Positions 26,941-39,000 are shown, numbered from the stretch's first letter. The stretch is 64,000 nt of DNA from Panicum virgatum (GCF_016808335.1 NC_053144.1:62001-126000), one strand, 5' to 3'. The notes: generated from the sequence alone by a model not told the origin. Made by a program: numbers and translations.

Positions 26941-29528
26941 CGTGCCCGTGAAGGTCCGAATGACGAATAGCCCCAGAAGATGAGGAAGATGCAGTGACAA
27001 AGGCAATACACCTTGGAGCTGAACGGCCAGACCAGCCAATGTTTTTCCCTTACAAAGGAACTGTGTTCAACAGCTGTGATGAGGCGAAAGAGTTCTACAA
27101 CTTATACTCCTGGGAGAAAGGTTTCGGGATAAGAATAGGGCGGTGATGCAAGAACAGCAAAGAGTATAGAACTAGACAAGATTTTGTCTGCTCGTGTGAG
27201 GTGCATCCTAATATATGTTGTCTGCCACACAACATTGTTGTTCCTCAAATTGTACTTGTAACTCACTGATGGTTCTTAATATATGCAGGGAACAGAGAAG
27301 AGCACAACAGCAGCTTCAATTAGGACTGAATGCAAGGCAATGATCAGACTTCTCAGATGAAATGATCATTCATGGTACATCAGCAGGGTGGTTGACACAC
27401 ACAACCACCCATTTTCAGCAGGCTATGGTGAAAACAAGCAATGGAAATCACATAGTGAAATAGATCCAGTAACAAAGGATTTGGTTAAGAAGCTTAGGGA
27501 GAACAATATCAGTGTTGGGAGGATCTGCAACATCCTAGGTGTGTCGGATGCAACCTCAATCAAAACAATAAGAAAGGAGTCTGTACGGTCCTAGTGTGCA
27601 AAACTGTTCCAAGAAAACCTGAAAGATGATATTGGAAAGACAATGAGGCTTTTGGAGGATATGAAGAAAACTGACCCTGGGCTTGAAGTAAGGTTCCAAA
27701 TGGATGGCAATGGCGCGATGAAAACAATGCTTTGGTGCACCGGTAAAAATAGAGTGGACTACGAGAATTTTGGTGATGCCATAACATTTGATACAACCTA
27801 TAGGACAAATCTTTACAGCCTTCCATTTGGACTTTTCGTCGGTGTAAACAACCATTTCCAGTTGTGTTCGGTGGGGTGCTTCTAACGTCTGAGAAAACAG
27901 ATGATTTCAAATGGGCATTCTCAAATTTTGTGGAAATAATGAATGGTAAAGCTCCCCTGACAATGCTAACAGGTATAACCTACCCTATCGTCCCCAACAG
28001 ATCATTGTATCTAGTAGTTTTATCCGTGAATATACCAACCTGAAAACATCACAAACTAGCAGTACATAGCTTAAGTAGATTGACACCTACCTTGTGAATT
28101 ACTGTGCAGACCAGTGTGCCGCCATGGCAAAGGCAATAAAATCAACACTACATACTACAAGGCACAGATGGTGCAGGTGGCACGTGCTAAAGGATGCAAA
28201 AAAGAAGCTTGGGAACATCTATTCAAAATGTAAGAAGTTCAAACATGAATTCAATAAACTAATAACTGATGAGATTGACATAAGAAGATTCGAGAATGAA
28301 TGGCGAAAACTACTAAGGAAGTACCGCCTTGTCAAGAACAAGTACTTAATGAGATTGTTCAAGCACCGGGAGAAATGGGCGAAACCATATTTCATGGACA
28401 TATTCTGCGCTGGAATGACCAGCACACAGGAGTGAAAGCGCAAATCATATGTTAAAAAGGTTCATTCAACGGGCTGCACCAATGCACCTTTTTGTGAGTA
28501 AATTCAATGAACTACAGAGTGACAGACACGACCAGGAAGGAAAGGAGCAGCATTGTACTAAACAGGTATGTGATAAGCAAAAATAGATAACGATAGTTGG
28601 TATGACTAAGTCTCATTAAACCATGATAATAACTGTGCAGACACTAATTGTTCAGTCCAATCTCTCCTATAACAGGTTCTCAGAAAAAAAAAAGCTAAAA
28701 GTAGGGGTTCCAATAGAGCATCATGCCAATATAGTGTACACAAGAGCAATGTACGAGAAATTCTGTGATGAGCTATTTGAGTCAGGATCATTTGAGAGGG
28801 TTAATGATAGTGAATTCATTTTAGTAGACACAAAAAATGAAGAGGAAACAGATCCTAAGCATTTCAGCGTGAAGCTAGAAGGAGATAATAAGATCAGTTG
28901 CGAATGTGGTTTCTACGAACATATGGGTATGTTTTGCCGCCATACTCTCAAGGTGAGTGATGAATTATTAAATCATATTTATAAAAGTGTAGCGATGATA
29001 AAATTGTATTGAAAACTATATAAAAAATAGGTCCTTGTCCATCTAGACAAAATGGAAATCCCAATTGGAAACATAATGAGATGGACAAAGGAAGGGCACA
29101 TACCATGTGAAGAAACATCGATATCTACTGCCTTGGAGCAGCAATCACATAATATGCAGTGAAAGATGCTTCTGGCAAAAGCTTGTGAACTTACCGAGAT
29201 GGATGACAAGGGACGACTTGCTGCTTTTGGTAAAACAATTGAGGAAGTCATTGACCATTCCACGGTAAGTGAGACACCAGGTCAACAAATTGAAGTTAAA
29301 GATGCAACAACTTCTTGGCCAACCTTGAAGCCCACATCCTGTCCTCCACGAACAATATTCGGTGGAAGACCACCAAACACAGGACTAAAATCATGGATTG
29401 CAAGCACCAAGAAATCTGCCACGTGCCAAGCCGATGATCCGAGCACTGAAGCATCAGATTGGCCAGAGAAAGAGAACCCACCAAAAAAGAAGACGAGGTC
29501 CATTTCAGAATTTATGCAGTTGAAGTAA
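26941..29528 (+). pseudogene. FAR1/FHY3-related (MULE transposase-derived) pseudogene
   Basis: FAR1/FHY3 proteins are plant transcription factors derived from Mutator-like transposases. Pieces in family order are visible. An N-terminal FAR1 DNA-binding region lies at about 27050-27200 (FNSCDEAKEFYNLYSWEKGF) and continues at 27388 (VDTHNHPF). The MULE transposase core is at 27643-27970, with DAITFDTTYRTN and FGLFVGVNNHFQ; it resumes after an intron at about 28094 (YCADQCAAMAKAI, RHRWCRWH). A SWIM zinc finger CECGFYEHMGMFCRH is at about 28900-28945, followed by a basic C-terminus ending at 29528. Introns appear near 27205-27286, 27975-28092, 28565-28640 and 28952-29032. In-frame stops (for example TGA near 27145 and 27358, TAG at 27592) and frameshifts near 27865 and 28430 break the frame. 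It starts only ~60 bp from the satellite edge. No terminal inverted repeats were found, so host gene versus transposon is unresolved. Confidence 0.85.
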
Positions 29529-30770
29529 CAGTCCATTCAAGTTGCCTTTTATCATGTTGCCGGTAGACGTATGTACAAGTGATGCTCTTTTATATTTGGA
29601 ACCAATAATACGCGCATTGTAATCTTATTAAATTTGATCTCAATATGAACATTGTGTCCGGTATGCAATTACTACTTTTATTTACTACTAGTAGAGTATA
29701 TCATGTTGACACAATGAAATAGGACTGATACTACTGTCCGGTCAAGTATATGCCATGTATTTGTCCCTCTATTCGGGCTAGTAACAAGTTGGTCTTGTAT
29801 CAAGCATTCACATAACGACAGACTGAAATGCACCTGACAGTCAATAAATGTGTTGAAAACATAACTGCATGGCTAAACTTGAGTCGATTCTCATAAGTGA
29901 CAAGTAAAAGGTCACGACGCAAGGGTCCATTTTGAGTAGGTCCAGAATTTCTGCGAGTGGATGTAACGTACACACGAGGCAGATGTGTAACTCAATAATG
30001 AGGTTTAACACATAATGATTGCAAAAAAAAATGATGAAAAGTGCCAATCTTCATATCTAATTTTTATTTCCCAACAAAACATATTAATCATACATGCAAC
30101 TATAGACATCCAAATACAATCCAAAATAATATCATCTAAGCATCCTCGGGTGAAGAATCAAATTAAGGAGCCTTGAGCTTCCTGGAACCCCTTAGCCAAG
30201 ACGAATTATAGTCATTTGGCCTTCACCTACATGGAAGTGTCAAGTGAAAACATATTTTAGGGTATTAGCATACAGTGCAAGAAAAATTTCTTATTTATAT
30301 ATACAATAAAATAGAGAAAGTGTATCATAGAACCGGCCTACATTACTACAATATAAAATATTTTGGAAACACACAATTCCATAACATAAATTCCCAAGCT
30401 GGATGTACTGCATAAGCATAAGTTGTACTAATGAAGGTGATGAAATAATGATCCAATTATGTTATACAAAAATGTATCCAGTCTAAACTAACTAGATCTC
30501 CAACTGAATAGAGGAGAGAATGAAAGAAGACAGACCTCCATAGGAACTCTAAATGATCGAGAAAGGGTGATCTCAGTGACATTCATGACGTCTACTCAGT
30601 GACATCTACCTCCCAATTTAAAGACCTATGGTAGCATCATCCTAATGGTGATCGTAACCGAGAGTGAAAAAAGTGAAGCATATTAAGTTAACGGATATAA
30701 TCAAATCTGAAAACCATGATATATATATATATATATGCCTACTAAAAATGCGCAATATAAGATGTGAAAT
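29529..30770. other. AT-rich intergenic sequence
   Basis: Downstream of the FAR1-like remnant; probably its 3' untranslated region at first, then low-GC DNA. Only scattered short ORFs occur and none resembles a known protein. A short TA run lies at 30720-30737. Nothing else recognised. Confidence 0.6.
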
Positions 30771-30777
30771 AACAAGC

Positions 30778-31594
30778 ACCTTGCTTTTTCCAATTACAGA
30801 ATCAGGCTGCTCCAAGCTACATGGAACAATATCGGCACAGATCATAGGCATCATTCTGTCAGATGCAAAACATTTAATATGAGGAAAGATATCATGGTTC
30901 ATATTCAGGACACCGATGTCTATACTGTCACGGTACAACACATATATTGAAATTATGAAATTCAAACAAGTGGGGCTGCATTATGACATATATGTAATTA
31001 CCACAACGGTATAAAAAATTGCATGTGCAACACAATGTCAATTTAAAGATACAAATAAATGGCAAGGCATACCTGTGAGAATATAGTGCAACCAGTGATA
31101 TTAGGTACTTTTGTATTGCAACTCAAGTCCTTTTTAATCTTAATCAATTCATCAAAATAGCCTTTTTTCAGTACATAATCATACCAATGATATGAGCCTA
31201 TCGTTGAAGATTGTGCAGTGCAGTCAAGTAATCAACTGATGCATAACCTAGCGCCTGGTGACATCAAAGTTGACATAACATACATACACCACAATGCAAG
31301 GTTTGGATGAACTCTCCTCGTTGGTTGACATTGCTGAATGCCGACATGCCTAGATGTTCTGTCATAATAGTAGAAACTACCTACTTACATGGCATCCCAT
31401 TTTAAGATACTTTTATAACTCCACATGGAAGCCAAAAATGCATGCCACCTTCTTCTTTGCTAAACTTCTACTTTTTTGAATCATACAGAACAAGGGTATG
31501 CGACAATGCATCAACCCTCCACATCATCCGGACAGCAAACATTCTGTTTATTTGCTTTAGAGCAGGGAAGTGAATGAATCCCCTCAAACCTGAT
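30778..31594 (-). pseudogene. Unidentified minus-strand multi-exon gene remnant
   Basis: Three exon-like blocks on the minus strand read as protein with plausible splice sites. Block 1 (about 31594-31400) contains FPALKQINRMFAVRMMWRVD and, after an in-frame TAG, KFSKEEGGMHFWLPCG. Block 2 (about 31195-31073) contains SYHWYDYVLKKGYFDELI and ends at CACAG|GTATGCC. Block 3 (about 30928-30778) contains MNHDIFPHIKCFASDRMMP and ADIVPCSLEQPDSVIG, ending at GCAAG|GTGCTT. The complexity and splice context argue for a once-real gene. I do not recognise the family and assign no function. The stop and the poor sequence between blocks 1 and 2 suggest decay. Confidence 0.5.
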
Positions 31595-31599
31595 TTCAT

Positions 31600-32874
31600 T
31601 TACTAACTTCTTCATGCAATCATCAAGCCTAGAAATCCCAACAAATAGCTAGGTAGCTAACGCCTAGCAGATACAATTGCCAACTCTTTTTTTTCTTCCC
31701 CTGTCAACATTGACAAATCCAATAATCAACCCGAATGAGTACTTATGCAACCTGAACGAGTACTAGTTAAGCAAACTGAATGAATACTAATGCAGTAACT
31801 TAATAAGCTTACTAAACAATCAACAAATCCATAAAACCACATGACATCCAGTTCATTAGTAACACTAAATTTTTAATGAGATTCTGAAACTTTAACAACC
31901 TCCAATTGATACAAATAAACAAAAATAATGGGATCTGACCTCCAGATTATCATCCTACACTGGACAGCCGACAATCAACAAAGCAGCACCAGATCTGCAG
32001 TAAACTAAATAGCGGTGACCAATCTGGAATTCAAACAGATGTATGTGGGGGGAATCAAAATATGAAACTCTATATAAACAAAAATCCACAGCTGATAAGA
32101 GACAGAACCTGAGATCACCCGCAAGATCTCTAGAGCAAAAAAGATGGAAGGGGGGGACAGGGAGATGAGAGTAGTAGTACGGATAAAAGCAAGGCCTTCT
32201 GTTCGATACTGACGTAGTGTGACCATTACTATTAAATTTTCAGAATGGTGGTCCATGCAATATTTTTTTATAACTCAGCATGTATATATCGGTGATAACA
32301 AAGTACAGTGTTTAGTGAGCATGTCCCAAAGTTACATGAGTGTAGCTTCCTAGCTACTGAAAATGAGCCATAATTTGTCGACGATGTCGATCTCAGAGCT
32401 GCCAGTTGCGATGCTAACTGTGGAAATGATAAGGCAGCACGGCTTATATAGTAAAATACAAAATATTGCATATAGAAGGAGCAGATGTCTTCATCCAGGC
32501 CCCGCAGTGTCAATGGTAGAAAAGGTCATCTAAAGACCCACAAAGATAGCATCCATCTTGGGCCTTCTTTGTGCTCGCCGATTGACTTGCTGCCGGTCCC
32601 TCTGGCTGGCTCCACAAACTTTGCACTTGAGGTTGCAGAGGCTTGAGCCATGGATATCGTTGAACCTTCACTGGGCTAAGGCAATAGCGAGCATGCATGT
32701 TTTCACCAAATATGGGGATCACTAACAGCAGTCCTGAAGGTGGTCAGTGCTTAACCTAGACGAAAACATCAGTATAGCCATGTCTTATATAATTTTAGAT
32801 TTGCAGGCACGAACCAAGGTATCTTGCAGTAACAAGCAGTTGCCATTTCATAGTGATTAAGCAGTAGCTTCCTA
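31600..32874. other. AT-rich sequence, no recognised gene
   Basis: Short ORFs occur on the minus strand (for example 32510-32722) but none matches a family I know. Possible upstream exons of the minus-strand remnant could hide here; I cannot support any. Confidence 0.5.
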
Positions 32875-32886
32875 AGCTTCCCAATG

Positions 32887-33024
32887 TTTTTTTTTGAAAT
32901 GGCAGGGGCTCTGCCAATTTATTTAAGGAGAAGTAGTTTTACAGGGAAGTGATATCACATAAATAAGTAAACACTCGACACACTCTGAAAACTAAAAAGA
33001 ACATTAGGGAACTACAGAGGCAGG
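32887..33024 (-). mobile_element. Short poly-A retroposon (SINE or 5'-truncated LINE) with target duplication
   Basis: The minus-strand copy ends in poly-A, seen as a T run at 32887-32895. It is flanked by an 11/12 match direct repeat: AGCTTCCCAATG at 32875-32886 and AGCTTCCCAACG at 33025-33036. At 138 bp without coding sequence it is a SINE or a heavily 5'-truncated LINE. Confidence 0.7.
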
Positions 33025-33036
33025 AGCTTCCCAACG

Positions 33037-33950
33037 TAGCAAGAGGTTCTGGGGTTCAATGGAATGGAGAAGGGTGGTGGACTTGGTCGTTTCGATGGTG
33101 TGGGCAAGGATGTGAATGGTGGCGTGGGTGGGTTTAGGATTATAGTGAAGCCTATGCTCGCGATTAAGAAAGCAACAAGCATCAAACCATCAACGCAAAC
33201 TAAATATTAGATTGAAAAAGAAGGTGGCAGCAGGGGTTTGTTCATATATGCACAGGAAGGATAGATGGTTCTGGAGGGGATGGTGGCCTGAGATGATCAT
33301 GGAGATGGCCTGAGTAGGGACGCTATGGTGTTGTGGGGATGGACAGATGGCCGGAGACGAGTGGTGGTGGATCGATTTGGGCGCCATCGATTTGTGCCCA
33401 TCAGAACAAAAACATCCCCAATTCTAGAAAGAGGACAAGATTATTTAGGCTCACCGATGTCTCTCCTGAAGGTCGATGCCGATGAGAGCGTCGCTTCCTA
33501 CACCGTGGGCAACAAGACCGATGAGCAAGGTCACGAATCCGACAAGCCGAGGGCGACGACGGCCATGGCGACAACAGTGAGATACGGTCTATAACGAAGA
33601 CCTGCATAGAAGAGGAAACTTCAAAAACTAGATGTACGAGCGGAGGTTTTGAGCCCCGCTACCTCTCATGGCTGACGAGATCGCCGGAGGCGGAGAAGGA
33701 GGGGGCCGGTGGAGGTCTGATCGGAGGCTGGCGACAGGGGGCGGTGGAGATCTAGTCGGAAGCTAGCAAGAGGAGGCCTATCCAGAAAACTCAGGTACAG
33801 TGTGACCGGGTCTTCAAGCCTTCGTTGACCGCGAGGGGTTATGTGAGAACATTTACTGCAATTCCGCGTGCCACGTAGGAGCGGAGCGCGAATCTTAACG
33901 AAGAATCGGACGGCATATTATGTGGGGGATACCGAATGCGGTGGATACCA
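33037..33950. other. Intergenic sequence upstream of the kinase fragment
   Basis: Mixed composition, becoming GC-rich after about 33650 with GGCGGTGGAG-type stretches. ORFs such as 33325-33594 have no recognisable domain. A near-repeat (GGGGATACC, then CGGTGGATACC) lies at 33930-33952, just before kinase homology starts. Confidence 0.45.
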
Positions 33951-33954
33951 GAAC

Positions 33955-34565
33955 ATTCGGGGGCGGCGCATGAGGCGGAAGTGCGGCGCGAGGTGGCCAT
34001 CATGCGGCGCATGTCGTCGTCGTGCTCCTCCGTGGTCCGGCTCCGTGAGGCGTGCGAGGACACGGCCGACGGCGCGGTCCACCTGGTCATGGAGCTCTGC
34101 GAGGGCGGCGAGCTCTTCGACCGCACCGTCGCCCGCGTGCACTACTCGGAGCGCGCGGCGGCCACGGTGTTCCGCACCATAGTCGGCGTCGTGCGGCTGT
34201 GCCACATCAACGGCGTCATCCACCGCGACCTCAAGCATGAGAACTTTCTTTTCACGAGCGACGAGGAGGATGCGCCGCTCAAGGTCATCGACTTCGGCCT
34301 CTGCGTCTTCTTCAGCCCCCGCGACCGGTTCATAGAGGTGGTTGGTAGCGCCTACTACATGGCGCCCGAGGTGCTCAAGCGGAACTACGGCCCCGAGGTG
34401 GACATGTGGAGCGCCGGCGTCATCCTCTACATCCTGCTCTGCGGCGTGCCGCCGTTCTGGGGCGACAACGACGAGAAGATCGTGCAGGCCATCTTACGTG
34501 GCGGCATTGATTTCAGTCGGGACGGGAACCGTGGCCCAGGGTCTCCGCCAACGCCAAGGATCTCG
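33955..34565 (+). pseudogene. Calcium-dependent protein kinase (CDPK) fragment, catalytic domain only
   Basis: CDPKs are plant Ser/Thr kinases with a calmodulin-like C-terminus. This fragment holds the catalytic core from the alpha-C region ([12 protein letters not shown]) through [19 protein letters not shown] and [20 protein letters not shown] to [11 protein letters not shown]. Its GC-rich coding style differs from the PDR exons that follow. The glycine-rich loop, the ATP-binding lysine and the variable N-terminus are missing, as are the autoinhibitory region and EF hands. The catalytic loop reads HRDLKHEN instead of the usual HRDLKPEN. Around 34520 a small insertion (GGGAACCG) shifts the frame before WPRVS. 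The homology ends at a good splice donor, CTCG|GTAAG at 34565. The downstream DNA is a PDR transporter and not the rest of a CDPK. Confidence 0.85.
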
Positions 34566-34609
34566 GTAAGATTCTTTGGTTCTTCGATAGAAACAAACAC
34601 CATCGTCAG

Positions 34610-34611
<2 letters not shown>

Positions 34612-34686
<75 letters not shown>
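34612..34686. repeat. (AT)~37 microsatellite
   Basis: An uninterrupted AT dinucleotide run lies between the CDPK donor site (34565) and the first PDR exon (34775). Read unspliced, it encodes a Tyr-Ile tract. Confidence 0.97.
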
Positions 34687-34691
<5 letters not shown>

Positions 34692-34956
34692 GAACGAATT
34701 GAATCATATATCGCCGCCGCGCCGCTGATTTCTCGGTCGACATGCCGGCCGGCTGATGACATTAATTCATGCAGGGTGGGCATCGAGCTCCCGACCATCG
34801 AGGTTCGCTACGAGCAGCTGACGGTGGAGGCGGACGTCATCGCCGCCGGCCGCGCCCTCCCAGCGCTCTGGAACGCAGCCACCAATTTTCTCCAGGTTTT
34901 GCCTTGCTTGGCCAATTAATATTTAATTATTCATTCATCATTTAATTAACGAGAAA

Positions 34957-35210
34957 TTTTACAATGATTGAAAAAATAAGAGCCATTCATCTAATAAAAT
35001 CCTACGGTAGTGAAGGTAGAAAGTACCCAGAAATACCTAGGGTAAAGTACCTAGTACTTCCAAAATGTGGGACCAAGTACCAAAAACGGGGACCAAATAC
35101 TAATTTAATTTAATTTTTATAAATATGTTCCATAGATCATCAGCTAGAAAAAAAATTCAAGGTAAAAAGTATCTGAAAGTACCCTTTGGTACTTTACAAT
35201 CATTATAAAA
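34957..35210. mobile_element. Candidate MITE in first PDR intron
   Basis: Near-perfect 14-bp terminal inverted repeats: TTTTACAATGATTG at 34957 and CAATCATTATAAAA ending at 35210. The element is AT-rich with internal GTACTTTC-type motifs in both orientations. No convincing target duplication was found. Confidence 0.45.
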
Positions 35211-35555
35211 GAGCTCTTAATTGACTTATTAATAATTTGCATATACAGTTTGATTTATTTATTATTTGCATAGGTGTCGTATATGCATTTTTCGATGGAT
35301 TAGAATGCAAATATTGTATACAGTTATCAATACAGGCAAGTTAGTTGTCTTGTCTGAAAAACGTCAGATTTTATTGACCCGGGATAGTACTATATTTATA
35401 GTACAGTTTATTGTATTAGTGAGTGAAAAATACTTTTTCCCCTTCAAATTAAATAACATGTGGACTGAGTACTGATGAACCATCATGGTATAGGCAGCCC
35501 CAGTTTTTCTTTCACTTTAACAGAGTACCGTACCTGCACTAATCAAAGTGAAGTA

Positions 35556-35880
35556 CGGTACTTCTACTCACACTTGCTTTGTGCAACTTTCTTGGAGCTG
35601 CCTGCCATTTCTTTATTTGTCACAATTTGTACTTCTACTCACACTTTCTTTGTGCAACTTTCTTGGATAAAATTGAATTGATACAATTGGAGGGTTAGCA
35701 CAAAAGTTGATGACTACACTGGCTGGGGGGGTCAATAGTGCAAAACATTGCCATAAAGCAATTTCCTATTTGCTGGGGGGTCAATAGTGCAAAACATTGC
35801 CTCTAAACAACACACGGCAAAAATTATGGATGCGTTGCGAGGTAACCTGGACAACCCCCCCCCCCCCCCCCCCCCACCCC
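35556..35880. repeat. Direct repeats and poly-C run in the PDR intron
   Basis: Two imperfect copies of GTACTTCTACTCACACTT(G/T)CTTTGTGCAACTTTCTTGGA start at about 35556 and 35628. Two copies of a ~29-bp unit containing TCAATAGTGCAAAACATTGCC start at about 35724 and 35775. A run of 21 C residues lies at 35855-35875. These look like local slippage duplications. Confidence 0.8.
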
Positions 35881-36370
35881 CAATTACAGCGCAAGAACCA
35901 GTCCATCTTTTCGTTTTCAATCAACTGCTTTCCTTTCTTTTTTCTCACATTTTCTTTCTTTCTTTTTTCCCCTTTCCAGATAGAATATCGACCAACGTTA
36001 GTTTAGCATGTTCTAGAAGCGATCTCCTTTCAATATCAATCAATATGACTCGTTGCTGTGTATGATCTGATGGTGTCATGCTGACTAAGTAGTTTGATAT
36101 ACTAACAGAGTACACAACTCACCGATATATGCTGCATTGCAGGGACTCATTGGCCGGTTTGGTTCTTCAAACAAGAGGAACATCACCATACTTAAGAATG
36201 TCAATGGTGTCCTCAAACCGTCCAGGTACCCATATACATTCGCTTATTTGTTTAGTGCTGGGTCACCATCCAGTCCAACTGCTCCCTAGATCTTCCCAAA
36301 CCAACTGAACCTGGTTTCCTTGTCCTCTTCTTCAGCTAGCCGAAAGTGGTGGGTCTAGCTAGCAGTATCA

Positions 36371-37685
36371 TTTTTTTTTTACGGTTAGCCCGTACCCCAC
36401 CTGAATTTTATTGATAGGGCTTTTGGCAGCCAAAATACACATTACATTTTCAGCAATTTCACAACTAAAAACTCTCACAACACATGGAAGAAGGAAGATG
36501 ATACAACACACCACAAAGCTATAAGGTCAAGATTACTCCTCTAATAAAATGGAGTCATGTAGCCTATCACCGAACAATGCCACCTCTGAATAGCTATACT
36601 CCAGTGATCTTTTTTCCGTGGGCAACCATAAAGCCCAAAGTCAAATCCGACAGACAACGGCTGTGACTTGCATCGTCTATGAGGCATATCTGGGATCCAA
36701 ATAACGAGCCGCCAATGCCATTTGAGGGGAGGAAACCTCAAAGGGGGAGGATCAACGAGAGGATCATGGTCTCGCGACCCGACATTTGATGAGACGACGC
36801 AATCAAGGTCATGGACGATGACGAGGTATCGAGGCTCGTAGAAGACATTCACCAGCTACTGGCTTATGCAACCATTAGAGGAGGATGTCATTGAAGGACC
36901 AATGTAGAGAATTTGGTGTTGATGCCAAGAACATTTCCTCCACGACGACTCCAACAGGTCAGGCACGACATTAGGCCGCCGCGGCAGCCGGTCAGGTAAG
37001 ACCAGAGCTGGGCTTTCAACCGGAGGGACACCATGACTGTAGGGCCGAGAGCTATCACGACACCTCCAAAAGGTGAGCGACACCCTCAGACGTTGCTGTC
37101 ATCAGCCCCGACAGTATGTCAAGCACGACTTTGGCATCACCGGAGAAGCATAAGCAAGGTCCACCGACTGCCATGTGCTGCTTTCTCGCCAGTGGCTACC
37201 GAAAGATGTAGCTAGCGCCGCCACGACCACGACGAGCCCACCCACTAGGCGTGGCTGCCAAGCGCCCCGCATTGCGGGACCTTCAATGTCACCAACACCG
37301 CGTCGAAGTCGGGCCTGAAGGGCTCTCGCCGCAGCCAGGCGAGGAGGCGGTAGATCTGGTCGTGGGAGGCCCAGATCGGGGGTCAATAGACCCAAACCTG
37401 CGCGCTTGCTGGAGCATGCCATGGCCGTCGATGAATACGGGTATAGAGAGGGAAATTGGGGGGGGGGAGGGAGGGCGCCAAATCCGGCCGGTACATGGCA
37501 GATCTTGTCCCCACCAGCCCGTAGCTCCAGCCGATGGCACCAGAACTACTTTGGCCGAACTTGTCTTCGAGATAGGCAGGGGGAAGAAGATGGCGTGGAA
37601 GGAGCCTCCCCCGCCACCATCCTTGGTGGCAAGGTGAATGGAGGTGTTGTCGATCCGCCCGGGTCGCCCCTAGGGGCGACGCAAG
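36371..37685 (-). mobile_element. Probable LINE-like retroposon in PDR intron
   Basis: The minus strand ends in poly-A (T run at 36371-36380) preceded by AATAAAATTCAGGTGGGG. The opposite end is GC-rich, with TCGCCCCTAGGGGCGAC near 37660-37680, resembling the start of grass non-LTR elements. Possible target duplications are GCTAGCAGT (36358) and GCAAGCAGT (37682), 8 of 9 matching. No reverse transcriptase could be read, so it is non-autonomous, internally deleted or misclassified. Confidence 0.4.
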
Positions 37686-37760
37686 CAGTGCGGAGCTAAT
37701 GTGTAATCAAGTTGGCATGTGTTGGGCAAGATTTATGTGATATCAGCGGTGTCATTTTAT

Positions 37761-38992
37761 CAATGTTATACAATCGTTCAACTAATCGCGATTAGTCAGG
37801 CTTATCGTTCCCTCGACACCTATAAGCAGCTGCGAATAGGGCTGGGCAACTATAATTCTAGTCGTCTGCTTAGTTGTCGATTAAATGCGACTAATCGTCC
37901 GACTAGACAAGAAAATGATCAGAAACTAGGCTAGTGGGCTGGCATTAGGCCCATTAGGTTTTAGGTATGTATTCACGGGCGCAGTGCTTCTAAGCTGCCG
38001 TCGCCCAAATCGCCCGCGAGAAAACGCGCAGAGCCATGGACGCGCCGCTGCCCGCCCGCCAAAAATTGCGCTGCCGCCTGCTTGAAGCCTTCTCCGCCGG
38101 CGCACCCACATAGCAGAAGCTAGAGATGGCAGCGGATCGGGTTTGGTGTGGGTATCCGCGGGTTTCGGTTTTTCGGGTTTCGGGTTTGGTGTTGGTTTTT
38201 CGCCCACGGTTTTCAGGTTCGGGTTCGGTTTCGGATTTTGGTTTCCACCCGTGGATATCTAATGGATATCCGAAATAAATCATTTGAAATTAAAACTCAT
38301 GTTTTATAATATTTTAATGATAACTTGTTTACTTAGACTATTAAATTTATTGAAAGTTGACTCATGAAAATATTTATTATTTGTTGCCTCTTGTTTATAC
38401 ATGTGAATATGTGTATATTTATCCGCGGATTTCGGGTATCCACGGGTTTGGTTTTGGTGATGGATTTCCACCCGAATCGGTTTCGGGTTCGGGTTTCGAT
38501 TTCGGGTTTCGGTTTTGGGTACACGGAGACTCCACCCGATCCGAACCCGACCCGTTGCCATCCTTAGCAGAAGCGCACAACTGCCGAGGAAGCTGCTCAA
38601 GAGCTCTCAGCCTCTCTGTTTTGGTGGTTCCCCAAGGGATTCACGCGCCCAGGAGCTCGGCGTCCAAGCCCCAAGATGAGCTCCTCCTCTGATGGTAAGT
38701 GTTTTGCTGCTCTTGCCTTCCTCTTCTATGACTGCTCTTCTCTTCTATTCTAGTTAGCTCCTGCTCAGAGCAGCTGGATGTGCACTGCACTGCTTGCTCA
38801 GCTCTGCTAGCTCTGCACTGCTTGCTCTGTTCTGCTTGCTGTGATCTCCTTATATATCATACTGGTCCTGGTATGATAGAACGACTATACAGACGACTAA
38901 GCTCGACTAATCAGCGTGATCGATGACTAATCTCGACCAATGACCTTCGGTGCCATGGCGACTAGGTTTGACTAGACGATTGTAAAACATTG
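37761..38992. mobile_element. hAT-like DNA transposon (non-autonomous)
   Basis: Terminal inverted repeats CAATGTTATACAATCGTT (37761) and its complement ending at 38992 (CAATGTTTTACAATCGTC when read inward) match at 16 of 18 positions. Flanking 8-bp direct repeats CATTTTAT (37753-37760) and CATTTTCT (38993-39000) fit a hAT target duplication with one change. Subterminal CGACTAAT/CTAGTCG motifs cluster near both ends. The interior includes a short possible first exon (ATGAGCTCCTCCTCTGATG|GTAAGT near 38674), with no readable transposase. A second hAT-type MITE is nested inside at 38121-38566. Confidence 0.75.
38121..38566. mobile_element. Nested hAT-type MITE
   Basis: Inverted termini TAGAGATGGCAGCGGATCGGGT on the left and, read inward from the right, TAAGGATGGCAACGGGTCGGGT. 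The element is flanked by a perfect 8-bp duplication GCAGAAGC (38113-38120 and 38567-38574). The interior consists of CGGGTTTCGGG-type repeats in both orientations. It lies inside the larger hAT-like element. Confidence 0.88.
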
Positions 38993-39000
38993 CATTTTCT

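Noticed and set aside
36541..37637. Several ORFs of 75-128 codons
   Set aside because: Non-conserved frames in a GC-rich retroposon-like insertion; no domain on either strand.
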